Of a stretch of DNA of 64,000 nucleotides, positions 53,566 to 63,880 are shown in pieces. The stretch is from Corynebacterium glyciniphilum AJ 3170 (lineage in GTDB: Bacteria; Actinomycetota; Actinomycetes; Mycobacteriales; Mycobacteriaceae): the NCBI RefSeq assembly GCF_000626675.1, contig NZ_CP006842.1, positions 3,224,001 through 3,288,000 on the forward strand. The letters are read 5' to 3'. Position numbers and translations under genes: made by a program. Every line of letters begins with the position of its first letter. The first letter of the stretch is position 1. The notes below the pieces were generated by a model, which saw only the letters and a program-made list of their open reading frames with translations, was not told the origin of the DNA and did not search any database.

Positions 53566-54089
53566 CGCTTGATCTCCTTCACAGTTCGGTGGACGGTCTT
53601 CTCCGTCGCCACACCGAGGGCAACTCCGGCGAGGACGTCAGTGGGGTAATGCACGCCGAGGACGAGGCGGGATGCCATCATCACCGGCACGCCGGCGAGC
53701 GGCAGGCGGGAGCCGGTGATCCGGCTCAGCGCCGTCAGCGCGGCAGCGGTCGACGTCGCATGCGACGAGGGGAAACTCAACCGCGACGGAGTGCCGACCC
53801 CGACACGGATCCGCGGATCCGACGGGCGTTGGCGACGCACGATCCTCTTCAGGACGACGGAGGCGGCGTGGGCAGTGAATGCGGAGACCCCGAGTTCCAC
53901 CCAGGGTGCAGCCGACCGTCCGCGGGCGGCGGAGACCGCAGCGCCGGCACCTGCCAGCGCGAACCAGCCCAGCGCGTGCTCACCGAAGTGACTCAATCCA
54001 CGGGCCGCACCAAGCACGGCCCGGTCGGAGGAGTCCGTGAGGAGGGCGTCCTGCACGGCGACGAGGACATCCGCCTCCGTCCCGCTCAT
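53562..54089 (-). CDS. PAP2 family phosphatase, probable decaprenylphosphoryl-5-phosphoribose phosphatase
   Basis: The 175-residue membrane phosphatase has the three PAP2 motifs: KRIVRRQRPSDPR (motif 1), FPSSHATSTAA (motif 2) and LGVHYPTDVLAG (motif 3). It sits between glfT2 and the DPPR synthase with one-base and four-base overlaps, so the likely substrate is decaprenylphosphoryl-5-phosphoribose, whose dephosphorylation is the next step of the arabinose-donor pathway. That assignment is from gene context and the mycobacterial parallel (Rv3807c-type). It could act on another polyprenyl phosphate. Confidence 0.85.
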   Translation of the reverse strand: MSGTEADVLVAVQDALLTDSSDRAVLGAARGLSHFGEHALGWFALAGAGAAVSAARGRSAAPWVELGVSAFTAHAASVVLKRIVRRQRPSDPRIRVGVGTPSRLSFPSSHATSTAAALTALSRITGSRLPLAGVPVMMASRLVLGVHYPTDVLAGVALGVATEKTVHRTVKEIKR

Positions 54090-56164
54090 CAGCTCTCCTC
54101 CGGCTCGAAGATCTGTGCCCAGGCATCGACACTGGTCAGTTCGGGGTGCGCGACACGGTAGCGCTGCCGCATCTCGTCGAAGCGGGTCGCCACCTCCTTC
54201 TGCAGGCGGGCGGACTCCCGGGCCAGTTCCCGGGCCTTGTCCCGGTCACGTTTGCGGTAGACCACTCCGGTGCCGTCAGCCGTGGTGACGGTGACACCGT
54301 CGAGTCGGCCCAGCGAGAACCAGCGGGCCTCGATCGGAGGCAGGTTGACCTGCGGCACCTCGTGGTGATGGGGATCAGCCTGGCGAAGGTTGTTCGCTAC
54401 GACCTTGGCCAGGCGGGTCACCTTGGCCACCGGGGACAACGGGATATCGGTCAGCTTCGCCGGGCCACCGTCCGCATGCGGCAGAACGGAGGACGACGGG
54501 ATGACCACGGCGTCCGGGTACTGCTTGCGCAAGGCGTTGATGCGCGGCAGAGCGGTCTCCAGGATCTCGAAGAGCTGGTCGGGTCCGGCGAGGAAGTCCT
54601 TCATCGCTTCGTTCTGGATCGCCACGGTGGAGTATTCCAGACACATCAGGTGCTTGGCGGTGGCCTTCGTCATCGAGGCGATGATGCCCGTGGGGCTGCC
54701 CTCGTGCTGCAGGGCAGCGACGATGAGTCGGTTGCGCAGGTGGAAGTACGCCTGCCAGTCGATCGCGTCGTCCTTGTCGGACCAGGCCATGTGCCAGATG
54801 GCGACGCCGGGCCAGGACGCGGTGGGGAAACCGTGGTCGCGGGCGCGCAGGCCGAACTCGCCGTCGTCCCACTTGATGAACAGTGGCAACGGCTGACCGA
54901 TGGTATCCGCGACGACGCGCGGGATCATGCACATCCACCAGCCGTTGTAGTCGGCGTCGATGCGGCGGTGCAGGTCCTTCGAGTCGCGGTACTCCCCCGA
55001 CGGTGTCTGGCCGTACTCTCCGCGGTCGCGCAGCGGGTGGTTGTAGAAGTCGTGGTCGTAGTGGGTGTGCGGCGCGGCCGTCCACATGAAACTACCGCGG
55101 TCGATGATCTCACCCATGGTGTGCAGGTGGCTTCGCTCCTGCAGATTCAGCATCTGCCCACCGACGAGCATCGGGGAGGATGCGTACCTCGACGCCGCCA
55201 GTGCCCGCAGCACACTGTCCGGCTCAATGGCGATGTCATCGTCCATGTAGAGGATGAACGGGCTGTCGGTACCCCGCTCGGGGTGTCGGGCCTCGTACAT
55301 GATGCGCGAGTAGCCGCCCGAGCCACCGAGATTGCCCTGGACCGGCATGCGCAGCCGGTCCCCGTAGTGCTGTTCGACAGCCGGAAAGCCCGGCTCGTCC
55401 TTCGGGTGCTTCGTCCCCTGGTCCGGCATGATCAGCGCGTCCACGACGGAGTCGACCACCGGGTCGGAGGACAATGCCTCCAGCGCGGCGACAGCATCGG
55501 CCGGACGGTTGAAGGTGGGGATGCCGATGGTCACCCGCGGCTCGGGCGCCGGCAGGAGATCCCCCTCCTTGAGGGTCTTCTTCTCCCCGGTAGAGGGGTC
55601 GGTCACCACGGTGTCCGAGACGACGCGCTGTTCGGCGGCGTCCGCGGTGGCGAACCAGCCGGCGCTGTGGATCGTGGTCTCCGACTCACAGGTGATGTCG
55701 AACCAGATCCAGCCGCCGTCCTCGAAAGGCGCGAGGGACATCGTGAACTCGGCGACTCCGTGGCCGGTCTCGTCAACCTCGACGAGGCCACCGGTCACGG
55801 CGATGCGCGAGCCGTCGATCTTGGAGCGGTAGATGTCGATGCGGGCGTCGCCGGTGAGGTCGACGCGCAACTGCACCTCGTCGAGTTGGCTCCAGCGGCG
55901 CCAGTAGGACGCCGGGAAGCCGTTGAAGTACGTCTCGAAACTGACCTCGGCCCCGGCCGGGATACGTGCGGCAGTGCGGCTCAGGGCCGTGACTCGGCCC
56001 TGGGACCCCTCGTCCTCGACGATGTAGAGGGAGCGGACGTCCCTCGGCTCGCCACGCTTCGGCAGGATGATCCGGGCGAGACGCCGGGGATCGTACTGGT
56101 GGTCCTGCTGTTCAGGAGACGTGCCAGGATCCCTGGACTCGCTGATCTCGGTGGTTGCGCTCAT
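54089..56164 (-). CDS. glfT2: Galactofuranosyltransferase GlfT2
   Basis: The 691-residue GT2 enzyme polymerises UDP-galactofuranose into the galactan of arabinogalactan with alternating beta-1,5 and beta-1,6 links. An N-terminal beta domain is followed by the GT-A core starting at VTIGIPTFNRP (about residue 190). The metal-binding region is ILYMDDDIAIEP and the catalytic-base region is WDDGEFGLRARDHG, with IWHMAWS after it. The C-terminal helical region is typical. It is the first gene of the galactan operon; a likely -10 (TAGTGT, near 56185) precedes a weak ribosome site. The size matches GlfT2 rather than the smaller initiating GlfT1. Confidence 0.94.
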   Translation of the reverse strand: MSATTEISESRDPGTSPEQQDHQYDPRRLARIILPKRGEPRDVRSLYIVEDEGSQGRVTALSRTAARIPAGAEVSFETYFNGFPASYWRRWSQLDEVQLRVDLTGDARIDIYRSKIDGSRIAVTGGLVEVDETGHGVAEFTMSLAPFEDGGWIWFDITCESETTIHSAGWFATADAAEQRVVSDTVVTDPSTGEKKTLKEGDLLPAPEPRVTIGIPTFNRPADAVAALEALSSDPVVDSVVDALIMPDQGTKHPKDEPGFPAVEQHYGDRLRMPVQGNLGGSGGYSRIMYEARHPERGTDSPFILYMDDDIAIEPDSVLRALAASRYASSPMLVGGQMLNLQERSHLHTMGEIIDRGSFMWTAAPHTHYDHDFYNHPLRDRGEYGQTPSGEYRDSKDLHRRIDADYNGWWMCMIPRVVADTIGQPLPLFIKWDDGEFGLRARDHGFPTASWPGVAIWHMAWSDKDDAIDWQAYFHLRNRLIVAALQHEGSPTGIIASMTKATAKHLMCLEYSTVAIQNEAMKDFLAGPDQLFEILETALPRINALRKQYPDAVVIPSSSVLPHADGGPAKLTDIPLSPVAKVTRLAKVVANNLRQADPHHHEVPQVNLPPIEARWFSLGRLDGVTVTTADGTGVVYRKRDRDKARELARESARLQKEVATRFDEMRQRYRVAHPELTSVDAWAQIFEPEES

Positions 56165-56314
56165 TTATTTTCTACGCCGGCCTCACACTAGACAGTTGTA
56201 CGCCGACGATTATTCCCCATCGGAGGGGTGCAAACGTAGTCGGGCACGCTGAATCTTGCTGTGAATCGCCTGCGAGGTGCGGCGAGTCCGCCAGTCCAGC
56301 ACGGCGGGACACAG

Positions 56315-56577
56315 TCAATAGACACTAGACCGATGCCCGAGAACGACCGCGATGATGACCACGTCTCGATCGCGGATCTCAGCTATAACGCGGTAGTCCC
56401 CGATCCGACAGCGCCAGTAGCCAGCCCATCCCCCGTCAGTCCTTTGCCACGCGCCCGCGGATCGTCCAGGAAACACAGCTCGTCACGATATGTCTTGACT
56501 CTCCGAAGTACCTGACGGTCCAGTTTCCGCGCTGCCTTCTCGAACTGCGGGGAGGTCTCCAACCTCCACTGACTCAC
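56315..56577 (-). pseudogene. RelE/ParE-family toxin, frameshifted
   Basis: The frame from the GTG at 56577 reads SQWRLETSPQFEKAARKLDR and RVKTYRDELCFLDDPRARGK, a clear RelE/ParE N-terminus. After LTGD the frame is lost, but the other frame continues as a normal RelE C-terminus (WAGYWRCRIGDYRVIAEI then DVVIIAVVLGHRSSVY) to the stop at 56315. The break coincides with a G run on the minus strand (plus C run 56430-56434) and looks like one missing base. Total length 263 bases equals 264 minus one, i.e. an 87-residue toxin. Either the toxin is inactivated or a homopolymer sequencing error is present. Confidence 0.8.
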
Positions 56578-56790
56578 AGCCCTAGCTCATCCCAGAGCTT
56601 CTCGGCCGGCCTGCTCGGCTTCCCCATTCGTTCCCAATCACGCACCGCTGCGGCCAGCCCCGTACGCGTCCTCCAGTTCAGCCAGGTGCGCCTGGACAGC
56701 TTCACGAACGTAGAAGCTCTTCGACCTGCCGGTGCGAGTAGCCAACGCTTCCAACCTCGACTCTTCGTCGGCCGTGAACCTGATAGACAT
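56574..56790 (-). pseudogene. RHH-type RelB/ParD antitoxin, frameshifted
   Basis: From the ATG at 56790 the frame reads SIRFTADEESRLEALATRTG and RSKSFYVREAVQAHLAELED, a ribbon-helix-helix antitoxin N-terminus. It then runs to an early stop. The other frame gives the expected C-terminus AAAVRDWERMGKPSRPAEKL then WDELGL, ending at 56574 in a GTGA overlap with the toxin start. The change lies at a G run (plus C run 56658-56661) and looks like one extra base (217 bases, one more than 72 codons). An operator palindrome lies upstream. Confidence 0.8.
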
Positions 56791-56811
56791 CGGCACACCG
56801 ATCGCCTCCTT

Positions 56812-56825
56812 CGATACATGTATCG
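56812..56825. promoter_or_regulatory. 14-bp palindrome upstream of the antitoxin, likely operator
   Basis: CGATACATGTATCG is a perfect palindrome 22 bases upstream of the antitoxin start and next to GGAGG. RHH antitoxins repress their own operons by binding such sites; it overlaps a plausible -10. Confidence 0.65.
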
Positions 56826-56955
56826 CACACGTTTACTCCACACGCCCCGCGTATTGGAAGGAAGACTGGCGGACAGCCCCCTCGGGCCCGCAACACCCGT
56901 CCACTCTACTGAATCTGCGTTCAAAAATGACGAAAGTCGTTTACCATCGGAAAGC

Positions 56956-58749
<1,794 letters not shown>

Positions 58750-58788
58750 CAGTTCCCCGCCTCTCCCGCCTGTCCCGCCGAAGCGAGG

Positions 58789-59721
58789 TCAGGATCTCGC
58801 CCGCTCGCGGTGGATCGCAGCGACGCCTTCGGCGTAGGTCGTGACACGGAAATCCGGGAATGCGTCGGTGAACTTGTCGGTGACGAAGATATTGTCCACC
58901 GCGTACCGCGGGAGGAGTTCCCAGAGTTCGCGGACATTCTTGCTGAACAGGCGACCGACAGCGAAGACGATCTTCGACACCACGGCGTAGCTGACCTCGC
59001 GTTCCCACCGCTGTGCTGCGAGCCGGACGAGGTCCTTGTACGTGATGCGTTCCTTGTCGACCGGGAGGTGCCACGTCTGTCCGTATGCCGAGGCCGTATT
59101 ACCGATCAGTGCCATGGCCCGGCTGGCGTCCGGCGTCCAGATCAGGCTGCGTCGGGTGTCGGCGCTCAGCGGCACCCGCGCCTTCTTCCCCTCCGCGACG
59201 GCGTCGAACACCAGGGAGTTGGTGAAGCTCTGGGTCTTCCCGGGACCGTAGAACTCCGGAGCACGGCAGATGACCGCCTCGACCCGGCCCCGCTCCATGG
59301 CCTCCAGAAGCATGGTGGTCATGGCCGCCCGGGTGCGGCCCTTACTGCCGTTCGGCGAGAACGGCGTGCCCTCGGTCTGCGGCGCGCTGGTCATCGGATA
59401 CATGTAGGTGTTGTCGAAGAAGACCAGCTTGGCACCGTGCTTCTCACAGGCGTCGATGGTGTTCTTCATCATCGTGGGAAGTTGTTCGGCCCAGAGCGCA
59501 CTGTCCGGGGGCAGACCGACGGTGAGATAGACGATGTCGCTGCCCGCCACAGCCGTATCGGTCTCCACGGCGTTCATGAGGTCCGCGGACAGCAGTTCAT
59601 CGGTGTCATGCAGCTTCCTGGGATGACGGCTGACGAGCCTGATGTCAGTGGTGTAGCTGTCGTGCAGCTCGCGGGCAAGCTCGGTCCCGATCTGCCCGTT
59701 CGCCCCCAGAATGGTCTGCAT
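58789..59721 (-). CDS. NAD(P)-binding epimerase/reductase family protein
   Basis: The 310-residue protein has an N-terminal Rossmann fold with MQTILGANGQIGTELAREL and is of the extended SDR/NmrA type. A Tyr-containing region FFDNTYMYPMTSAPQTEGTP is present but the usual YxxxK pair is not clear. The substrate is unknown. It is driven by a near-consensus promoter (TTGACA, 17 bases, TACAGT) with an overlapping inverted repeat at 59749-59782, so it is likely repressed until a signal appears. No TetR-type gene is adjacent. Confidence 0.85.
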   Translation of the reverse strand: MQTILGANGQIGTELARELHDSYTTDIRLVSRHPRKLHDTDELLSADLMNAVETDTAVAGSDIVYLTVGLPPDSALWAEQLPTMMKNTIDACEKHGAKLVFFDNTYMYPMTSAPQTEGTPFSPNGSKGRTRAAMTTMLLEAMERGRVEAVICRAPEFYGPGKTQSFTNSLVFDAVAEGKKARVPLSADTRRSLIWTPDASRAMALIGNTASAYGQTWHLPVDKERITYKDLVRLAAQRWEREVSYAVVSKIVFAVGRLFSKNVRELWELLPRYAVDNIFVTDKFTDAFPDFRVTTYAEGVAAIHRERARS

Positions 59722-59748
59722 GGTTCTCGCCTTTCGTCGACTGACTTT

Positions 59749-59782
59749 ATCACTATGATGACACTGTAAACATCAATGTGAT
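59749..59782. promoter_or_regulatory. Imperfect inverted repeat overlapping the reductase promoter
   Basis: ATCACTATGATG (59749-59760) and CATCAATGTGAT (59771-59782) match at 10 of 12 positions as inverted copies around a 10-base spacer that contains the -10. This is the layout of a repressor operator. Confidence 0.6.
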
Positions 59783-59791
59783 CGCTGTCAA
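59763..59791 (-). promoter_or_regulatory. Strong sigma-A-type promoter of the reductase gene
   Basis: On the minus strand TTGACA (59791-59786) is followed after 17 bases by TACAGT (59768-59763). It points to the gene starting at 59721. Confidence 0.75.
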
Positions 59792-59816
59792 CACTAGCGG
59801 CGCCGACCGGTGCTCC

Positions 59817-60938
59817 CTATCTGGCGGAACGCACCACCGCACCGCCGTCCACCGCCTCGGAGAGATCCTCCAGGAACCCCTCGTCCAGCGCCCACCGGAT
59901 ACTGAGCGGACTGGGGCCGTTCGTCGCCGACGCCAGTGTCTCGTCCTCGAGAATGTAGTAGTTACCCTCCTCGACCGGCTCCCACCGGGAGATCGCCGGG
60001 GTTTCCAGCGTGTCGCTCGTCTGTTCCCGGCTACTCGACCAGCCGACGAAGAGGTCGGTCTCCACCCTGCCGATGTTCTCCAGGCTGACGGTACCGAAGA
60101 AGGAGTCCTCGTCCTCGAGGTCCATCGAGCCCGCGAGCCCCGGCGCGTCGACCAGGCCGAACTCCCGCAGGAATGCGACGCGGGGATCCCCGGCAACATA
60201 CAGCCCGAGTTCCTGGGAACCCCCTTCGAAAGTCAGCCCGTAAACAAAGGACGCACCGTCGAGGTTCGGATGTTTCGCTGCCTCCCTCTCCATCGCGGTC
60301 TCGGTCTCCTCGATGAGCTCCCGGCCCCGCTCCTGCTCACCGAGCGCAGTGGCCACGGTCTCCGTGAGCTCCTGCCAGCTGCCCGACTGCCACGGACTCT
60401 CACGGTAGGCGACGGTCGGGGCAATGTCGCTGAGCCGTCCGTAGTCCACGTCCGTCACACCCGAATGCGGCGCGAGAATAAGGTCGGGTTCTGTGGCTGC
60501 GATTTTCTCGATGTTGATACTTCCGTCGTCACTGTCGGTGAGCTCCGGCATATCACCACCGATGACATTCTCCACCTGGTCACGGAACCAGGGACTGAAT
60601 CCCTCGTCGTCTCCACCCCAGGTCTCGTCCACACCGACCGGGGCCGTTCCAAGAGCCGCGACGATGTCGTGGGTGATCCACCCGATCGTGACGATCCGTT
60701 CCGGCTTCTCCCGGATCTCGGTCTCCCCGTAGACATGCTCCATGGTCACCGGGAAGCTACCTGACCCCTGTCCCGCGCCGCCCGCAGCCTCGTCATCATC
60801 ACCACCGGTGGAACACGCGGTCAGCGTGGCCGCAAACGCCACCGCGAGTACCCCGAGTACAGCCATTGACCTCCGTCGCATCCGCGATGTGCCACCGGAT
60901 GCGCCCCCGTCCCGACCTGCCCCGACAGTCGTCCTCAT
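59817..60938 (-). CDS. Iron-siderophore ABC transporter substrate-binding lipoprotein
   Basis: The 373-residue lipoprotein has the signal peptide and lipobox AVAFAATLTACSTGG (Cys near residue 42) and the FecB/FhuD-like periplasmic-binding fold. PERIVTIGWITHDIVAALGT marks the start of the domain and SPLSIRWALDEG its end. It binds a ferric siderophore outside the membrane. The ATG at 60938 was chosen because it follows a good ribosome site (GAGGAGACTGGT). An iron-box candidate (60964-60982) lies upstream. The permease and ATPase genes are not within the window. Confidence 0.9.
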   Translation of the reverse strand: MRTTVGAGRDGGASGGTSRMRRRSMAVLGVLAVAFAATLTACSTGGDDDEAAGGAGQGSGSFPVTMEHVYGETEIREKPERIVTIGWITHDIVAALGTAPVGVDETWGGDDEGFSPWFRDQVENVIGGDMPELTDSDDGSINIEKIAATEPDLILAPHSGVTDVDYGRLSDIAPTVAYRESPWQSGSWQELTETVATALGEQERGRELIEETETAMEREAAKHPNLDGASFVYGLTFEGGSQELGLYVAGDPRVAFLREFGLVDAPGLAGSMDLEDEDSFFGTVSLENIGRVETDLFVGWSSSREQTSDTLETPAISRWEPVEEGNYYILEDETLASATNGPSPLSIRWALDEGFLEDLSEAVDGGAVVRSAR

Positions 60939-60963
60939 ACCAGTCTCCTCACGTCTCAGTTCA

Positions 60964-60982
60964 TAGGCAAGCATTACCTGTG
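60964..60982. promoter_or_regulatory. DtxR-type iron box candidate upstream of the substrate-binding lipoprotein
   Basis: ATAGGCAAGCATTACCTGT matches the DtxR/DmdR consensus (TWAGGTWAGSCTWACCTWA) at 14 of 19 positions. It lies just upstream of the siderophore-binding gene. Confidence 0.6.
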
Positions 60983-61037
60983 TCAGACAGTACGGGGGTA
61001 CAACCCCGCACGACGGACATCCCTCATCGCCCAACGG

Positions 61038-61832
61038 TCACCGGACGGCCCTGAACTGCAACGGCCCCCGCCCTGTGACCCTCTTCAGGGCCGTGCTGAA
61101 CGCACTCGCCGAGGTGTAGCCCACCTTCCGCGACACGGTGCCTACCGCCACCCCGTCCGCCAGGAGCCGCACCGCCACGGACATCCTCGCCACCGTTCGC
61201 CATTCGCTGAAGGTCATCCCCGTGTCCGCACGGAATGCCCGCGCAATGGTGCGTCCACTGGTGTTCAGGACCCAGGCCCAGTCCTCGAGCGACCGACTGT
61301 CCTCAGGATGCTCGAGGATCCGACGTGCCACAGGCTGGATCAGGCCGTCACCGGGCAGAGGCAGCTCAAGGGACGGCAGCGACGGCTCCGCCAGCAGGTC
61401 GAGACACAGGCGTTGCGCACGGAACCGCCGGTCACTGGGCATCCCGTGGTACGCCATGAACACCAGTAGCTCACGTGCCGCCGCATTGACCGTCACGCCC
61501 CACACCCGGTCGCAGTCGCCGCCCCACGCGTCGGTGCGGATATACACGGCCGTCAGGGACGTCGCCGGGTCCGGATCCACGACGTGGACGGTACCCGCCG
61601 GCACAAAGACCCCCTGCCCGAGAGTGAGGTGGTGTCGCTGACCGGCCACGTCCACGAAGGAGCTTCCGCGCATCGGCCAGAACACCACGTGCAGCGCATG
61701 CGCGTGCGGCTGCCCGGTACAGACGTCCGGCTCCAACGGGGCGGGATAGCGCAGTTCACGCATGGTAAGCAGAAAGTCACCGGGGATCAGGTCGGCAGCC
61801 ACCCCTGTGCCGACACCGGTCGTGGTGGTCAC
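61038..61832 (-). CDS. AraC family transcriptional regulator
   Basis: The 264-residue regulator has a cupin-like N-terminal domain (HALHVVFWPMRGSSFVDV, residues about 45-65) and a C-terminal pair of helix-turn-helix motifs, with ISRKVGYTSASAFSTALKRV replaced here by the variant VGTVSRKVGYTSASAFSTAL (about residues 230-250). It overlaps the siderophore-interacting protein gene by four bases and lies between two siderophore-related genes, so it probably senses siderophore or iron status. No ligand is inferable. Confidence 0.9.
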   Translation of the reverse strand: MTTTTGVGTGVAADLIPGDFLLTMRELRYPAPLEPDVCTGQPHAHALHVVFWPMRGSSFVDVAGQRHHLTLGQGVFVPAGTVHVVDPDPATSLTAVYIRTDAWGGDCDRVWGVTVNAAARELLVFMAYHGMPSDRRFRAQRLCLDLLAEPSLPSLELPLPGDGLIQPVARRILEHPEDSRSLEDWAWVLNTSGRTIARAFRADTGMTFSEWRTVARMSVAVRLLADGVAVGTVSRKVGYTSASAFSTALKRVTGRGPLQFRAVR

Positions 61833-62728
61833 AGCCCGTTCTTCTCGTAGAGGGCGTCGACCAGGTCGACGACCTCGTCGTCGTCCCGACCACTGTCGTA
61901 CAACGACCGGACCTTGTCACGGAACTCCTCGCCCAGCGCATCGTAAGCGGCGATCCACTCCTCCTTGTCATGCACCCAGTAACCCATGGTGGTGGCGCCT
62001 GCCCTGGCGAACCCCTTCTCCTCCCGGAGCTGTCGCCGCAGCGTGCGGGACGTTCTGGTCTCGGTCGCCACCCACACCGCCGCGTCTTGCGGAACCTCCA
62101 TTCCGGACAACACCTCCGGCAGCCCACTGGGGGCGACGCCGTTACCGGTGCCCGACAACCAGACGCAGTCAACGTCCCCGCACGTCGGGGAGATCTCGTA
62201 GCCCTCGTCCCTGACCTCACAGACCAGGGTGGATGCCATTCCCGCCGGGGCAGTCTCGCAGATGCGCAGCGCGGCGGGCAGCCCCGGCTCATCACAGAAG
62301 AGGAACTGACGGGTGGCACCGTCTGGGCGCCGGTAGACCTCCACCGGCTCGGTCAGCCCGACCTCACCACCCACGTCGACGGAGGTCGCCCAGGTGGTCG
62401 CGACGCCGTTGCCGTGAACGACGAAATCAATGTCCACCTCGCCGGGGCGCCAGTCACGGATGGTGTAGGTCCGCATCTCCGAAGGCTCCACTCCATCCCC
62501 GTAGACCCAGCCCCGCCCCTCCAACACGGGAAGGCGGACGGCATCGCGGGGAGCGTCAGGAAAGAAGACCCTGACCCATTCGTCGCCGACACCCGTGGTG
62601 GGATAGTCGGCCATGTCCGGTCCGCCAAGACTAATCCGCACCATGGCCTTGCCCACCCGGGTTACCGCGGTGACCTCCGCCCGATGGATACGGGGCTCGA
62701 CGGACTTCCCACCTGCATTCACTGCCAA
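61829..62728 (-). CDS. Siderophore-interacting protein (ferric-siderophore reductase)
   Basis: The 299-residue flavoprotein of the SIP/ViuB family reduces ferric siderophore in the cytoplasm, releasing iron. The FAD-binding motif is RTYTIRDWRPGEVDIDFVVH and the following HGNGVATTWA; the NAD(P)H region and C-terminal helical end ALYEKNGL are typical. The four-base overlap with the AraC gene indicates one operon. It is divergent from the second substrate-binding protein gene, with an iron box between them. Confidence 0.93.
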   Translation of the reverse strand: MAVNAGGKSVEPRIHRAEVTAVTRVGKAMVRISLGGPDMADYPTTGVGDEWVRVFFPDAPRDAVRLPVLEGRGWVYGDGVEPSEMRTYTIRDWRPGEVDIDFVVHGNGVATTWATSVDVGGEVGLTEPVEVYRRPDGATRQFLFCDEPGLPAALRICETAPAGMASTLVCEVRDEGYEISPTCGDVDCVWLSGTGNGVAPSGLPEVLSGMEVPQDAAVWVATETRTSRTLRRQLREEKGFARAGATTMGYWVHDKEEWIAAYDALGEEFRDKVRSLYDSGRDDDEVVDLVDALYEKNGL

Positions 62729-62779
62729 CTCCTACCTGTACCCCGCGGGTCACCCCGGGGAGATCTCCTCTGTCAGTAC

Positions 62780-62798
62780 TAAGGTGACCCTACCCGAA
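62780..62798. promoter_or_regulatory. DtxR-type iron box candidate between the SIP gene and the second lipoprotein gene
   Basis: TAAGGTGACCCTACCCGAA matches the iron-box consensus at about 15-16 of 19 positions. It lies in the 157-base gap between divergent genes and could control both. Confidence 0.7.
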
Positions 62799-62885
62799 GT
62801 GATCTTCGCGCAGCGGACAGAGCTTGTCGTCCAGACGCCACAGGTTGGCCGCCACACGCATCACGGCGACATTAGCCTCAGCACC

Positions 62886-63869
62886 ATGACACTCAGAAGA
62901 CGTTTCACCGGCCCACTGCTCGCCAGTCTCTGCGCCGTATCGCTGGCCAGTCTCTCCGCGTGCTCGACAGATGACGGCGACACCGGCACCGGGGCCGGCT
63001 CCGGGGCCGACACCATCACCTTCGACTACGCGGGCCAGCAGGTGGAGATCCCCGCCGACCCCCAGCGGGTCGTGTGCATCGAAACACGCCTCTGCCCGGA
63101 GTTCGCCGAGATCACGGGTCTCAACCTGGTCGCCACCCCGGAGATACCCGTAGAATCGGCGGAGGACAACGTGGTGAACGATGACCTTCCCGACTCGGTG
63201 ACCAGGTACAGCTTCGACACGACCGCCCCGGATGCCGAGGCCGTGGCGGACCTGGACCCCGACCTGATCATCACGACCGCCGCCTGGTTCGACACCTACG
63301 ACCGCGAGCAGCAGGAACGCCTGGAAGGCATCGCACCGGTGCTGGGACTCGACGGTGACCTGACGTCAACCTCCGCCACCGCCGGTGATGACGCCTGGTT
63401 GGCACCGCTGCTGGACCAGGCGGAGCAACTGGGGAAGAGAGAGGATGCTGAGCAGAGTATCCAGGAGTACCACCGGACCGTCGACGAAGGCGCCGAACGC
63501 CTCGCGGACTACGAGGGGAAAACCGTTGCCGTCGTCGCACTGCAGGACGACCAGTTCGTACTCGAGGACGAGAACCTCGTCCCGGAGGTCCTCACCGACC
63601 TCGGCTTCTCACTCCTCACCGACAGCGGGTCCCGTGAGGCCGACGGGTCCCTGAAGCTGTACAGCAAGGAAAACCTCAACATCCTCGCCGATGCCGACGT
63701 CATCCTGGTGCAGAATCCGGACTCCACCATCGCCGACGACGCGATCTGGAAGCGGTTGCCGGCGGTGGTGGACGGCAAGACCCCGCAACTCCTGTACAAC
63801 CACCGCGCGGGGTACTCCAAGGTCGGGGCGAACTTCGCCGAGTACATCGTCGACCAGCTCACCGCGTAG
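62886..63869 (+). CDS. Second siderophore substrate-binding lipoprotein
   Basis: The 327-residue lipoprotein has the lipobox SLASLSACSTDD (Cys near residue 26) and the FecB-type fold: DPQRVVCIETRLCPEFAEIT at the start of the domain and a C-terminal region AGYSKVGANFAEYIVDQLTA. It differs enough from the protein at 59817-60938 to suggest a different siderophore. The start was chosen because the signal peptide begins there with MTLRRRFTGPLLASL; an upstream in-frame start would read through the SIP promoter. An iron-box candidate lies upstream. Confidence 0.9.
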   Translation: MTLRRRFTGPLLASLCAVSLASLSACSTDDGDTGTGAGSGADTITFDYAGQQVEIPADPQRVVCIETRLCPEFAEITGLNLVATPEIPVESAEDNVVNDDLPDSVTRYSFDTTAPDAEAVADLDPDLIITTAAWFDTYDREQQERLEGIAPVLGLDGDLTSTSATAGDDAWLAPLLDQAEQLGKREDAEQSIQEYHRTVDEGAERLADYEGKTVAVVALQDDQFVLEDENLVPEVLTDLGFSLLTDSGSREADGSLKLYSKENLNILADADVILVQNPDSTIADDAIWKRLPAVVDGKTPQLLYNHRAGYSKVGANFAEYIVDQLTA

Positions 63870-63880
63870 CGGTCACACAC

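Noticed and set aside
54146..56191. Long plus-strand open frame opposite glfT2
   Set aside because: The minus-strand GlfT2 protein has all expected motifs; the plus frame has none.
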